DNA of 64,000 nucleotides from Ruminococcus sp. Phil15 (GCA_001940995.1 MSHC01000031.1:30465-94464), one strand, 5' to 3'; shown: positions 37,607-46,339, counted from the first letter of the stretch. Numbers and translations are program-made. The notes: generated by a model from the sequence alone, not told the origin.

Positions 37607-37915
37607 TTATCGGCCGATCACAGCGCTGAAGATATCGTTCTCCCACTTCTCGTGGTTTTCGTCGTACACCTTTTGGAGCCTTTCCTTTGATTCTTTAAGA
37701 CTCACGTCAAGCTGTTCCTGAGCGGATCTTTGCTCAGAGAGCTTTTCTTCCCTGAATTTTTCTATTTTTTCGTCTGCGGCGGAATTTATGTCATCAGCTA
37801 TATTTTTCTCGGCAAGCTCCGCTTCTTTAAGTATTTCGTCACGGCGCCTTTTTCCGTCCTCGATCATTTCGTTTGCTTTGTTGTCTATGTCTAAAATTGC
37901 AGAAATAACGTCCAT
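37607..37915 (-). CDS. atpH: A/V-type ATP synthase stalk subunit H/G
   Basis: A 102-residue, highly charged coiled-coil protein (Lys/Glu/Asp-rich throughout), corresponding to the AhaH/NtpF stalk subunit that pairs with subunit E. First gene of the operon; GGAGG lies 10 nt upstream of its ATG. Conservation is weak, and the call depends on composition and position. Confidence 0.8.
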   Translation of the reverse strand: MDVISAILDIDNKANEMIEDGKRRRDEILKEAELAEKNIADDINSAADEKIEKFREEKLSEQRSAQEQLDVSLKESKERLQKVYDENHEKWENDIFSAVIGR

Positions 37916-37951
37916 AAGCCGGCCCTCCTTTCCAAAAATACAACTAGTTCT

Positions 37952-37980
37952 ATTGTACTCCCATAAGCCCGATTTGTCAA
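37952..37980 (-). promoter_or_regulatory. Promoter of the A/V-ATPase operon
   Basis: TTGACA (37980-37975), 17-nt spacer, TACAAT (37957-37952) on the minus strand, about 37 nt before the first start codon. Confidence 0.85.
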
Positions 37981-38034
37981 TACAAAAAGCGGATGCGCTT
38001 CTCTTATTTCACGCAGTTTTCACCATAAAACGTA

Positions 38035-38063
38035 TTGACTAAGCCCTGTAAAAGTAGTACAAT
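38035..38063 (+). promoter_or_regulatory. Promoter of the CBS-domain gene
   Basis: TTGACT (38035-38040), 17-nt spacer, TACAAT (38058-38063). The -10 lies within the palindrome TACAATTGTA (38058-38067). It diverges from the ATPase promoter 55 bp away. Confidence 0.8.
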
Positions 38064-38130
38064 TGTATTAGGGATTTTATCCTTAAATATTACCTTATGA
38101 AAGGAAGTGTATACGCCTTTAGGCAAAGCT

Positions 38131-38550
38131 ATGAACATATTGTTTTTCCTGAAGCCAAAATGTGAGGTCGCTCATCTTGTGAACGACTGCACGGTGAGGC
38201 AGGCGCTTGAAAAGATGCGTTCATCAGGCTACACGGCAGTTCCTGTTATTGACAGGAACGGAAGATATGTTTCCACTGTTACAGAGGGAGATTTCCTGTG
38301 GTTTTTCCTTTCCTACAACAGTGATAACATTCTGAAAATTGCCGAGCTTACGCCGCTTTCATCGCTTACCCCCAGGACACAGAACAAGGCTGTCAGCGTA
38401 AACGCAAAGCTGGAGGACCTTTTACTTATGATGATGAACCAAAACTTTGTGCCTGTAACGGACGACAGAGATATCTTCATCGGAATTATCACAAGAAAGG
38501 ATATTCTTCAGTATTTTTACGACACACACCGGGACAATTGCGAAAAGTAA
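38131..38550 (+). CDS. CBS-pair domain protein
   Basis: A 139-residue protein consisting of two CBS motifs (CTVRQALEKMRSSGYTAVPV and VSVNAKLEDLLLMMMNQNFV, each followed by a GxI/V T-x-x-D signature). Stand-alone CBS pairs bind adenosine nucleotides and act as energy or ligand sensors. The ATG at 38131 matches the common family start MNILFFL; an in-frame GTG at 38107 lies too close to AAAGGA to be the likely start. It diverges from the ATPase operon and converges with the dynamin locus; no partner is evident. Confidence 0.85.
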   Translation: MNILFFLKPKCEVAHLVNDCTVRQALEKMRSSGYTAVPVIDRNGRYVSTVTEGDFLWFFLSYNSDNILKIAELTPLSSLTPRTQNKAVSVNAKLEDLLLMMMNQNFVPVTDDRDIFIGIITRKDILQYFYDTHRDNCEK

Positions 38551-38576
38551 AATAAAAATAAAGATGTATATATTTC

Positions 38577-38615
38577 AAAGAGCAGACTGCATAATTTGCA
38601 ATCTGCTCTTTTTTA
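38577..38615. terminator. Bidirectional terminator between the CBS gene and dynamin locus
   Basis: 15-nt arms (38577-38591 and 38597-38611) with one mismatch, followed by a T run on the plus strand and A-rich sequence on the other side. Confidence 0.88.
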
Positions 38616-38619
38616 CTTC

Positions 38620-40398
38620 TTAATTGTTTTCATCAAGCTCGTACTTCAGTAGGAGCTTTGACGCATTGATAATGGTGCGGTTTGCGCCGTCAAGCGTCTT
38701 TGAGATAGTTTCGTTATCGTAGCTTCCCATCATTTCCTTTGCCTGTACAAAGGTGTTCCTTCCGACCTCGATCTGATGCTCGAAGATACCCTCAAGACGC
38801 TTTACGGACTTAGCTTCTAAGTCACGGTAGGCTGCCTTGATATCCTTGACTGTGCCGTTTCTGATATCGTCATAATTTTCAAGCGTGATGTCGATGATAT
38901 CGGTACGCTTTTTCTTCTTTAGGATATCCTTGAACGACGACATTGTGCCTGACGGGAAAGTTTCGCTCGTGCCTGTCTGTGCGACGTTCATAACGGAATG
39001 TGCGACCTTTTTCTTTACGTCGCTCAAAATCCTGTCAACGGAGTTGGCCTGCGAAACAATAGACAGGTCAGAAATTCCGAGCTTTCTTGCAAGCTGTTCG
39101 CTTATTTTGTCAATTAGCTCGTTCATTCTTCCGCTGTGTATTTCGAGGCAGGTTCTGTAAGCCTCGCCCACCTTATCCATAAGGTAAGAATAGAAATACT
39201 TTTCAACATCCTCTGCCGCTATATCGTCCTCCGACTCGCAGGGGCGGCACTCAAGCACGCTTTCTCTGAGCTTTGCAAAGAACTCGTACATCCAGACCTC
39301 TGCCTCCTGCTGCATTTCGAGGATATTCAGGTGGATCTCCGGCTTCTTGGCGTCGAGGAAAGCGTTTATCGTACTGCACTGCTCCTCAAATTCTTCTGTC
39401 ATAGACTCGAATTTCCTCTGGTCTAGGGTGGACATATCCGAGAAGATATGAATTTTTGCGTGTGTTTCCCTGAGCATCTGGTCAAGCATTGCGAGGACTC
39501 TCTTTTTCCTGATAATATCCTTCTGGAGGATAATATCTCTCTTTAAAGAAACCTCAAACTTCAAAAACTCAGTTTCGTAGTAATCGGCAAAGTCATTATT
39601 CGAAGCGCTTGGAACGCCCGATTTTCTGCGGTACTCCTCCTCTGCGCTTATGCCGTAGACGAATGCGTTTGGCACGATTGCCTCGCTCTTTTGCGAAATT
39701 CTCGCCATAATCTTCTCGACATCTTCTCTTGTACTGAGTGCGTCAAGCATATTAACGAGGACATAGAGCATACCGAAGCGCTGCGGCTGGATATGGCTTG
39801 CGAGGTAAAGCTGTTCGCTCTCGGAGAACGGCAGCAGCGCACTTGCCACATAGATAATAGCGTCGGCATTCATAAGGTATCTGTTTACCTGCTCATCGAG
39901 GTCTTCTATATCAGACAGACCCGGCGTATCGACGATCCTGATTTCCTTTAAGATTTCGACATTATCACGGATATCGAGGTGGTCTATCGGTGCGGCGAGG
40001 GTTGGCATAAGCTCCTCAAGCGCTTCTCTCGTGATATCGTTCTTAGTGAGCTTTACCCTGTCGCCGTTTTGCAAAACAGCGTGGATAGACGGGACTGCAC
40101 CGTAAGAAATTTCATTTATAGTATAGGTTTCAGGGGCAACATTTACGGGTGCCAAGCTTCTGCCGAGCAGGGCGTTTATTATCGTACTCTTGCCTCTTTT
40201 GAAGTCGCCGAGGATAACGAGGGTAAACGGCTCATCGCATCTTCTTTTGATGAGAGCGTTCCAGACCTCCAGTCCCTCTTTGAACTCATCTCCGAGGATA
40301 TCGGAAAGCTCGCCGTTTGTCAAAAGCTCGTCAAGACAGCTTCTTACAACGGAAATATCCTCGTCTGCGGATTTAAATATTGCATTATTTATGTCCAT
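38620..40398 (-). CDS. Bacterial dynamin-like GTPase 2 (592 aa)
   Basis: A 592-residue dynamin-superfamily GTPase. G1/P-loop is GDFKRGKST (64-72), G2 threonine lies in PETYTINEI, G3 is VDTPGLSD (156-163), and a VLVNMLD segment near 210 corresponds to G4. The rest (about 290-590) is predicted helical stalk. No membrane hairpin is evident, unlike the larger partner encoded upstream. Dynamin-like proteins assemble on and remodel membranes in a GTP-dependent way and often work as unequal pairs. Last gene of a three-gene minus-strand locus with an M48-like protein and a second dynamin-like gene. Biological role unknown. Confidence 0.88.
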   Translation of the reverse strand: MDINNAIFKSADEDISVVRSCLDELLTNGELSDILGDEFKEGLEVWNALIKRRCDEPFTLVILGDFKRGKSTIINALLGRSLAPVNVAPETYTINEISYGAVPSIHAVLQNGDRVKLTKNDITREALEELMPTLAAPIDHLDIRDNVEILKEIRIVDTPGLSDIEDLDEQVNRYLMNADAIIYVASALLPFSESEQLYLASHIQPQRFGMLYVLVNMLDALSTREDVEKIMARISQKSEAIVPNAFVYGISAEEEYRRKSGVPSASNNDFADYYETEFLKFEVSLKRDIILQKDIIRKKRVLAMLDQMLRETHAKIHIFSDMSTLDQRKFESMTEEFEEQCSTINAFLDAKKPEIHLNILEMQQEAEVWMYEFFAKLRESVLECRPCESEDDIAAEDVEKYFYSYLMDKVGEAYRTCLEIHSGRMNELIDKISEQLARKLGISDLSIVSQANSVDRILSDVKKKVAHSVMNVAQTGTSETFPSGTMSSFKDILKKKKRTDIIDITLENYDDIRNGTVKDIKAAYRDLEAKSVKRLEGIFEHQIEVGRNTFVQAKEMMGSYDNETISKTLDGANRTIINASKLLLKYELDENN

Positions 40399-40434
40399 AA
40401 GTTTACCTTGGCTTTCGCTCGAAAGCCCTCCTTT
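40396..40434 (-). promoter_or_regulatory. Hairpin between Shine-Dalgarno and start codon of dynamin 2
   Basis: On the minus strand a strong AAAGGAGG (40434-40427) lies 28 nt before the ATG at 40398, too far for normal use. The intervening DNA forms the hairpin GGCTTTCG/CGAAAGCC (40410-40427). Folding would shorten the effective spacing to about 11 nt; a weaker AAGG nearer the ATG is an alternative site. Confidence 0.5.
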
Positions 40435-40465
40435 CAGGGAATTGAAAGCTCACGCTTTTGTGGCA

Positions 40466-41476
40466 TTACACGCCCGCAGTTGATGTACCGAGTATAAAGT
40501 TACAACGCACGTCGCAAAGCTGTCCGTTTATAACGTTAAGTCCCTCGCTTGAAAGCTCGCTCCTCCAGTTATAGAGGAGGTCGCAGTTCAGAAATTCTAC
40601 TGCTGCAAGAATTCTTCTTTCGTCATCGGTCGTATCCCTATCGACTCTGATATTTCTTGCCGGTGCGTAGTGTATATTCTGTGCCATAGTGACAATTCTC
40701 TCGAAATTAAGGTCCTTCATTGTTCTGCTGTAAAAGTCCATATAGCCCTTTGCGTAAAGGCCTGCGATAATTTCCGCATATCTCTCAGGCTCATCGCAGC
40801 AAATCATACCCGCTCTGTCGGCTGTTACGTCGGCGAGCTTTACCCACTGCGAAAGCGTATAGAGCAGCTGATTGCTTACCGGAAGCTTATAGGACTGCTC
40901 AACGGGGACAAAGCCTCTGTTATCGCAGTTGAAATACTTATATGCCATGTTATATGTGCAGTGGTGGTTCTGGATACGCCCGCACTCGCTTCCGATGAGA
41001 ACCTGAAGCTCGTCCTTATCGCACATATCTACGAGAGCCTTTGTAATAACGATACAAGGCTCTATTATATCACTTGCTATTGAATATATGATTTTTTTGT
41101 CAATGTCGTCTCTTACGAACACCGTCGGAAGATTAAGCTCAAGTCTTGAGGCGCACAGCTTTGCGATCTCGTACACCTCGGGGTACTTGAGAGAGCCTGC
41201 CTGGTTGACCTTTAAGAACAGCAGCTTTGCTTCCTCGGTTACGTCCTGCGAGTTTATTGCCTTAGCGAGCTTTGCCCAGCCGGACAGTCCTGTAATTTTC
41301 TGCCTTACAGAAAAATCTGCGTCAAATGCGTAGTCCAAGACGCCGTCAACGACGTGGTTGCTGAACGAACGCGTATAGGCAAGCAGGTACGAACGGAAGC
41401 TTGTATCAATTTTAATTAACGGGTTGCCCGAATCTCCCTCTGATTCAATAGCGAACTTGCTGAAAGAATCAATCAT
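40466..41476 (-). CDS. M48 peptidase-like protein with degenerate zinc site
   Basis: A 336-residue protein whose central part follows the M48 peptidase pattern: CIVITKALVDMCDKDELQVL leads into where HExxH is expected, but residues 163-167 read SECGR, keeping the Glu and losing both His. Downstream, TADRAGMIC matches the ADRAG landmark, with Asp216 where the third ligand Glu is expected. It is therefore probably not a zinc protease. No signal peptide; no clear membrane helix. It lies between two dynamin-like genes, 46 nt after the first and 67 nt before the second, suggesting a shared complex or pathway. The family assignment is by eye. Confidence 0.75.
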   Translation of the reverse strand: MIDSFSKFAIESEGDSGNPLIKIDTSFRSYLLAYTRSFSNHVVDGVLDYAFDADFSVRQKITGLSGWAKLAKAINSQDVTEEAKLLFLKVNQAGSLKYPEVYEIAKLCASRLELNLPTVFVRDDIDKKIIYSIASDIIEPCIVITKALVDMCDKDELQVLIGSECGRIQNHHCTYNMAYKYFNCDNRGFVPVEQSYKLPVSNQLLYTLSQWVKLADVTADRAGMICCDEPERYAEIIAGLYAKGYMDFYSRTMKDLNFERIVTMAQNIHYAPARNIRVDRDTTDDERRILAAVEFLNCDLLYNWRSELSSEGLNVINGQLCDVRCNFILGTSTAGV

Positions 41477-41522
41477 CAGTAGTTTCCTCCTAGTTTGAAT
41501 TATGTCTTAGTATAAAAGGCTT

Positions 41523-43607
41523 TTACTGAGCAGCCTCCGCTACATTATCCTCATCTCCCTTGTTTTCGCCTGAGAGAGCCTTGTGGAGGATATACGCATC
41601 GGCAAGGATATTGCTTGTATGAGCAACAATGCCCTGGAGTCTTTCTTTTTCCTTCTCGGAAACCATCTTCTTTTCAAGCTTCAGCTCGTTCAAGTTGTTG
41701 AGGGTTCTCTGAGTGTCCTTGAGTATGATTTCAGTTTCCTGCTCAATCTTATTCTTGAGTCCTTCAAATGCGGTAAATACCTGCTGACGAACCGTTTCGG
41801 AAAAGTCGGTCGTGAGCTTCATTTCATGGAACTGCTTTCTTACCTGTGTTTTAAAGTCGGACTTATACTTTTCAATCTTTTCCTGTGCGAGGAACTTATC
41901 TACCGCAAACTTACCTGTAAATGTTCCTGCGAGGCCCGCAAACGCTATAACAAAGAGCGTGATAGGGGTAAATGCCGCTGCGATGCCGAGCGCTACCGTT
42001 GCATACTGTGCTGCGAAGAACGTAGCATAGAAGCTTGTCGCACCTGTGATACCTCCGAGGAGTGCGCCCTTGATGCCTGCTTCTCTAAAGCCGATAAAGA
42101 GTGCGCCGATACCCGAAGCGCCGATTGCAGAGCCGATGATCTTATCTACGCTGCCGCCATTGTTGTTTACTCTATCGTCGATGTTGAACATCTGCTGAAT
42201 TTTTGTAACGTTGCGGAAGAATTCGTCTTCAAAGGACTGGAGTCTTTCAGCCTCGTCGCTGAGAGCAACGTTAATGGAGTTCTGAATCTGTTCACAGATG
42301 AGCTGCGCTCTTGTTTCGATACTCTCACGGATTTTGTCGATGAGCTTTCCGTGGACTACCTTTAGTCTGTCACGTTTCAGGTCGTTGGGGTTAATCTGGT
42401 AGCTGTCGATAACCTGCATAGCGGTCGCTTCAATCTGAATCCAGTACTCGTCGAGGAGCGGACGCAGACCGTCATAAACCTGATTTGCGGCGTCGTTGAT
42501 CTTAACGAACTCTGCACGCTTTTTGTTTCTGATTTCTTCGATTTCCTCTATGGCGCTCTTGTAGCGAACCATAAATTCATCGTTTTCCATCATAAGGGCA
42601 TTCTTTCTGAGCGATACGGAATTAAGCACCTCTGTACCGCTGTTAATAAGTTTATTTGCTAAGATCTGGAGAGTAATCGTACCTCTCTCCTTAGTGAGCA
42701 TATTTTCAAGGACGCTTTCAAACTCTAAGAAGTTACTTTCCCTGAGCATCTGCTCGTCGCCCGTCATCTTAGCGATAAGCGCTTTCTTTGCATACACGCC
42801 GATGACCTTAGGCACGCCGATTTTTCTCTGGTAAACGGCAAACTCCTTGGAGTCCTCGCCCATTACCTTCTTTGCCTTGTCCATAACGTACTTTTCAATT
42901 CTAGTACGGACGGTATCGACGATCCTGTCCTCGTCCTCCTTGCCGAACGTGCCGAAGCAGTTTACGATAAAGATAATTCTTCCCACGTCGGAGGAGAGCA
43001 TTTTCTTCTCGAGAAATTCCTTCTCAAACTGAGAGAAAGGAGAGTTTGCGCTGATTACGAATACTGCGGCGTCGATCTCAGGGAGAATCGAGAGGGTAAC
43101 GTTTGTCATCTGCTCGTCGTCGTTAAGACCCGGAGTGTCGATGATGTCAACGTTATTCTTGCAAAATTCGGTATCGTAGTAAACGGTAGCTTCCTTTACT
43201 GTTTCAGCCTTCTGCTCAGACTCGAATGTAAGCTTTGTTACATAATCCTGGAGATTGCTTATAGGCACTTTTTCATAGTTTCCGTCCTTATACTCGACGG
43301 AAACGTAAGGGTCCTTGTTGTATGTAACTCTGTTGAGCGTTGCGGTTGCGGGAAGAACGTCGGCAGGCAAAATCTCCTGACCCAGGAGCGCATTGATAAG
43401 GGTACTCTTGCCTCTCTTGAATTCTCCGACAATTGCGACCTCGAAATGCTCGTCGGCAACCTTGTCGATTGTGTCACGGATCGACACGGCTGTATTTGTC
43501 AGCGACAGGTCATAGCTATACTCCAAAAGCTCGTGAAGCTTTTTTGCGAGAGTTTCGACAGTTTCCCTATATGCCGAGTAGCTTCCGTAATTTAACAGTT
43601 TATCCAT
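41523..43607 (-). CDS. Bacterial dynamin-like GTPase 1 with membrane hairpin (694 aa)
   Basis: A 694-residue dynamin-superfamily GTPase. G1 is GEFKRGKST (61-69), G2 Thr lies in PATATLNRV, G3 is IDTPGLNDDE (156-165) and FIVNCFG near 210 resembles G4. A helical stalk follows, interrupted at about residues 490-570 by two or three hydrophobic, glycine/alanine-rich segments (IGASGIGALFIGF, AAQYATVALGIAAAF, ITLFVIAFAGLAG) that form the membrane paddle typical of bacterial dynamins. The C-terminus returns as coiled coil. First gene of the locus, from a strong promoter at 43707-43736. Confidence 0.92.
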   Translation of the reverse strand: MDKLLNYGSYSAYRETVETLAKKLHELLEYSYDLSLTNTAVSIRDTIDKVADEHFEVAIVGEFKRGKSTLINALLGQEILPADVLPATATLNRVTYNKDPYVSVEYKDGNYEKVPISNLQDYVTKLTFESEQKAETVKEATVYYDTEFCKNNVDIIDTPGLNDDEQMTNVTLSILPEIDAAVFVISANSPFSQFEKEFLEKKMLSSDVGRIIFIVNCFGTFGKEDEDRIVDTVRTRIEKYVMDKAKKVMGEDSKEFAVYQRKIGVPKVIGVYAKKALIAKMTGDEQMLRESNFLEFESVLENMLTKERGTITLQILANKLINSGTEVLNSVSLRKNALMMENDEFMVRYKSAIEEIEEIRNKKRAEFVKINDAANQVYDGLRPLLDEYWIQIEATAMQVIDSYQINPNDLKRDRLKVVHGKLIDKIRESIETRAQLICEQIQNSINVALSDEAERLQSFEDEFFRNVTKIQQMFNIDDRVNNNGGSVDKIIGSAIGASGIGALFIGFREAGIKGALLGGITGATSFYATFFAAQYATVALGIAAAFTPITLFVIAFAGLAGTFTGKFAVDKFLAQEKIEKYKSDFKTQVRKQFHEMKLTTDFSETVRQQVFTAFEGLKNKIEQETEIILKDTQRTLNNLNELKLEKKMVSEKEKERLQGIVAHTSNILADAYILHKALSGENKGDEDNVAEAAQ

Positions 43608-43706
43608 CTTGTCATTCAGCCCCCTGAACAGAAAATTTAATGTATTTCCATATAGATTTTAGACAAATATCTCTTTAATAGCCACAAGATATAGTATGTT
43701 GTTCTA

Positions 43707-43736
43707 ATTATATCACACTCTATGCTCAATCGTCAA
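43707..43736 (-). promoter_or_regulatory. Promoter of the dynamin locus
   Basis: TTGACG (43736-43731), 18-nt spacer, TATAAT (43712-43707) on the minus strand, about 100 nt before the first start codon. Confidence 0.8.
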
Positions 43737-43876
43737 TATATTTATTCAAAGTTTCAACCTCTCAGGCATAGAAATATCGGCTTTATTTTTGTGCAATTTT
43801 CCACCACGAAGTGCTTTTGCAGAAACAAAAAACCACTCATGGCAGGCAGACGCTTGCTCTGAGTGGCAAAAAGCCG

Positions 43877-44155
43877 TCAGAAAATATCCTTTTTGCTCTT
43901 TATATCACGTCTTATGAGTATTACGCCTACCCGCTTCAAGATTTCCTTTTCGGAGGCGTTCTTTACTCTGAGTCCGAATGCGATATTTTCATACACGTTT
44001 AGGTGCGGGAAAAGCGCATATCTCTGAAACGCCGTATTTACGTTCCTCTTATGCGGAGGCAGATCGTTTATACGCCTTCCTTCAAACATAACATCTCAGC
44101 CTGTCGGCGCTAAAAAGCCTGCGCTAAGTCCGATAGCATCTTTCTGCGGAATGTT
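43877..44155 (-). pseudogene. potA: Decayed fragment of a PotA-type ABC transporter ATPase
   Basis: The reading [36 protein letters not shown] matches the region after Walker A of spermidine/putrescine PotA ATPases, including the Q-loop. Upstream, an in-frame TGA follows AGFLAPTG, and the Walker A region is recognisable only as frameshifted DNA near 44150. Downstream the match ends at about KRVG, so the signature motif, Walker B and regulatory domain are missing. Roughly 90 of about 350 codons remain, with no permease genes. The rest of the 43737-44279 stretch holds no gene that I can see. Confidence 0.82.
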
Positions 44156-44279
44156 ACTTTAAACAACTAAAAAAGGAAATTATAAACTATAATATACGTT
44201 ATCGTACCCCTTTTGTAAGTAGTTTTCGGCAAAATAAATTAAATATCGGACTGCGCCGCCATCAAAGCCAAAACAAAAG

Positions 44280-44312
44280 ACCTCAGAAGCTTTATAACTT
44301 CCGAGGCTTTAA
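44280..44312 (-). terminator. Terminator after the LtaS-like gene
   Basis: CCTC-GAAG pairs with CTTC-GAGG around a CTTTATAA loop with one mismatch; T-rich sequence follows on the minus strand. Confidence 0.75.
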
Positions 44313-44314
44313 CT

Positions 44315-46264
44315 TTATTCTTCTGCGTATTTTTTGAACATTCTGTAATACTGGACGATATTGTACTCGTTCAGCTTATCGGAATACTTGCTCTTATCGC
44401 CTGCTCTGTACCATTTTCCATCGCTTCCCTTATAGCCGAATGAGCTTATTGACGGCACCTCTGCCATAACGGTGTCGAGATACTGCTGGAAGTCGGTTTT
44501 CGGCATTCCGCAGACCTCGATAAGCTTATTGGAGAGGTAGTTAAGGCTTATTTCAACACCCTCCTGCTCCTCTATATCGTAGTTTGCCCAGATAAAGAAC
44601 GGAGTCTGGTGAAGGCGTGCGTTCTGCTCGGTTGAAAGATTGCCCAGTCCGCCGCCCAAAAGCTCCTCGGAGAACGACGGGATATGCGGATAGTGATCGC
44701 CGAAGAACACGATAACTACGTCCTCGTCAACGGCTTCAAAGTAGGTTATCAGCTCCTCCAGCGCCTTATCTGTTTCATAGATTGCGGAGAGGTAGGCTTC
44801 TGCGGTGTTATGCTCCATTCCCTGAAGCTCTACGGCAGGGTCGTCAAGCCACTGATAGGATGCATGGTTCTGCATTGTTGTCATAAACAGGAACATAGGG
44901 TTATCGCCCTTATTCTCAAAACGGGATATAGCGCCTCTGAAAAGCGTTCTGTCGGAAAGCTTTCCGTTTATATACTCAGGATTTGCTCCGGCAAGCTGGC
45001 TGTCGTAAATCTGCGTTTCAAAGCCGATAAGGTTGTACGCATTGCGCAGATTCCACAGCGTAGGCGAACAGCCTGCCATGGATACTGTGTCATATCCAAA
45101 GGAGTCAAAATAGCTGACTAAGGAATCCTGCTTTGTTTTTACATACTGGGTATATGCGGCGGAACCCATCGGGAAAAAGCCCATAGTGTTGCCCGACAGG
45201 AACTCAAATTCGGAGTTGCAGGAATATCCGCCGTATGCCGAAACGGTAACAAAGCCCTTTATTGCGTTTTCTTTAAGGCTATGGTAGAACGGCATATAGT
45301 CTATATCCGTTTCAAAATCCCCAAGCCTTGCAAAGTCGGCAAACGACTCGTCCATGATTGCAATGACCGTCGGGCTTCGTCTCGATTCCGTTGACTGAAT
45401 GTATTCCGAGAGAATATCCGTTGCCTTGTTATCGGAATAGCCGTCGGGTTCAGGAGAGCCTGAGTTTATAAGGTCGAGGACAAAGAGATACGCATTACCC
45501 GACTCCCGATAGGAGATAAGGTCCTCGTATCCTGAAAAATTGAACTTTATAATTCTGTTTTCAACGCCGTAGTCGAATACTCTTCCGCTCAGCAGGAGTA
45601 TTGCGGCAAAAGTCAGCAGCGACGCTCCGCCGCATATAAGCCGCGGCTTTTTCGTAATCGGGGTAAGCTTTGTGAGAACCGTCAGAGTAACTGTAACAGC
45701 CAGATTAATCACAACAAGGGCGATAATAAGCGGTCCGTAGCCTGTGGCTGTATCGTATTCGCCGGAAATCTCCATTGCTGACGCTACGTTATTTATATCA
45801 GCGGCTCTTATCGGTGCGCCTCTGAATGCGTAAACAAAATACTGAATCACTCCGAACGTTTCAAATATTACGCTAAGCACGATATAGCAGATTTTCGGGT
45901 TCTTGAATATTGCGCCGCCTGCGAGATAGAAAATGTAGATGAAAAGCGGTGCAAGAATCGCAAAAATCGGGTTTTCTTTTACGAAGTAGCCTGCGATACA
46001 GGTTTCGGAAACAATGTAGGCGTTAAATGCCAATACTGCGCCTAAAACGAGAGAATTTGAAGTAAGCTTATGCTTTTTAACGCCGCTTACCACCGGCGCA
46101 ACGATTGACGCAAGAGCCATTATGATAATGATTATGCCGCATATAACGAGGAATGGGCTTTCCTTAATCTCGTACATTCCCCAGTCGCCTATCATTGCAA
46201 CGCCTAAGTTTATTGATATAAAAAGAGTCAGTAAAGGCAGGTAGTATCTTAAAAAGGTTTTCAT
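44315..46264 (-). CDS. LTA synthase family sulfatase-fold protein
   Basis: A 649-residue protein with five or so N-terminal membrane helices (to about residue 230) and an extracellular alkaline-phosphatase-fold domain. Metal and catalytic motifs are MDESFADF (Glu306 region), GGYSCNSEFEFLSG (residues 345-358) and VFFGDHYPH near 545. It resembles LtaS-type phosphoglycerol transferases, which polymerise glycerol phosphate from phosphatidylglycerol into lipoteichoic acid. The usual nucleophile Thr appears to be Ser348. It is monocistronic with its own promoter and terminator. A related phosphoethanolamine- or membrane-oligosaccharide-modifying role cannot be excluded. Confidence 0.88.
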   Translation of the reverse strand: MKTFLRYYLPLLTLFISINLGVAMIGDWGMYEIKESPFLVICGIIIIIMALASIVAPVVSGVKKHKLTSNSLVLGAVLAFNAYIVSETCIAGYFVKENPIFAILAPLFIYIFYLAGGAIFKNPKICYIVLSVIFETFGVIQYFVYAFRGAPIRAADINNVASAMEISGEYDTATGYGPLIIALVVINLAVTVTLTVLTKLTPITKKPRLICGGASLLTFAAILLLSGRVFDYGVENRIIKFNFSGYEDLISYRESGNAYLFVLDLINSGSPEPDGYSDNKATDILSEYIQSTESRRSPTVIAIMDESFADFARLGDFETDIDYMPFYHSLKENAIKGFVTVSAYGGYSCNSEFEFLSGNTMGFFPMGSAAYTQYVKTKQDSLVSYFDSFGYDTVSMAGCSPTLWNLRNAYNLIGFETQIYDSQLAGANPEYINGKLSDRTLFRGAISRFENKGDNPMFLFMTTMQNHASYQWLDDPAVELQGMEHNTAEAYLSAIYETDKALEELITYFEAVDEDVVIVFFGDHYPHIPSFSEELLGGGLGNLSTEQNARLHQTPFFIWANYDIEEQEGVEISLNYLSNKLIEVCGMPKTDFQQYLDTVMAEVPSISSFGYKGSDGKWYRAGDKSKYSDKLNEYNIVQYYRMFKKYAEE

Positions 46265-46311
46265 TTTCTTTTCTTCTTTCGTTCTAACATTCTAAAAGTC
46301 ATGCACTTACT

Positions 46312-46339
46312 ATTATAGCCTAAAATACAATTTTGTCAA
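46312..46339 (-). promoter_or_regulatory. Promoter of the LtaS-like gene
   Basis: TTGACA (46339-46334), 16-nt spacer, TATAAT (46317-46312) on the minus strand. Confidence 0.78.
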
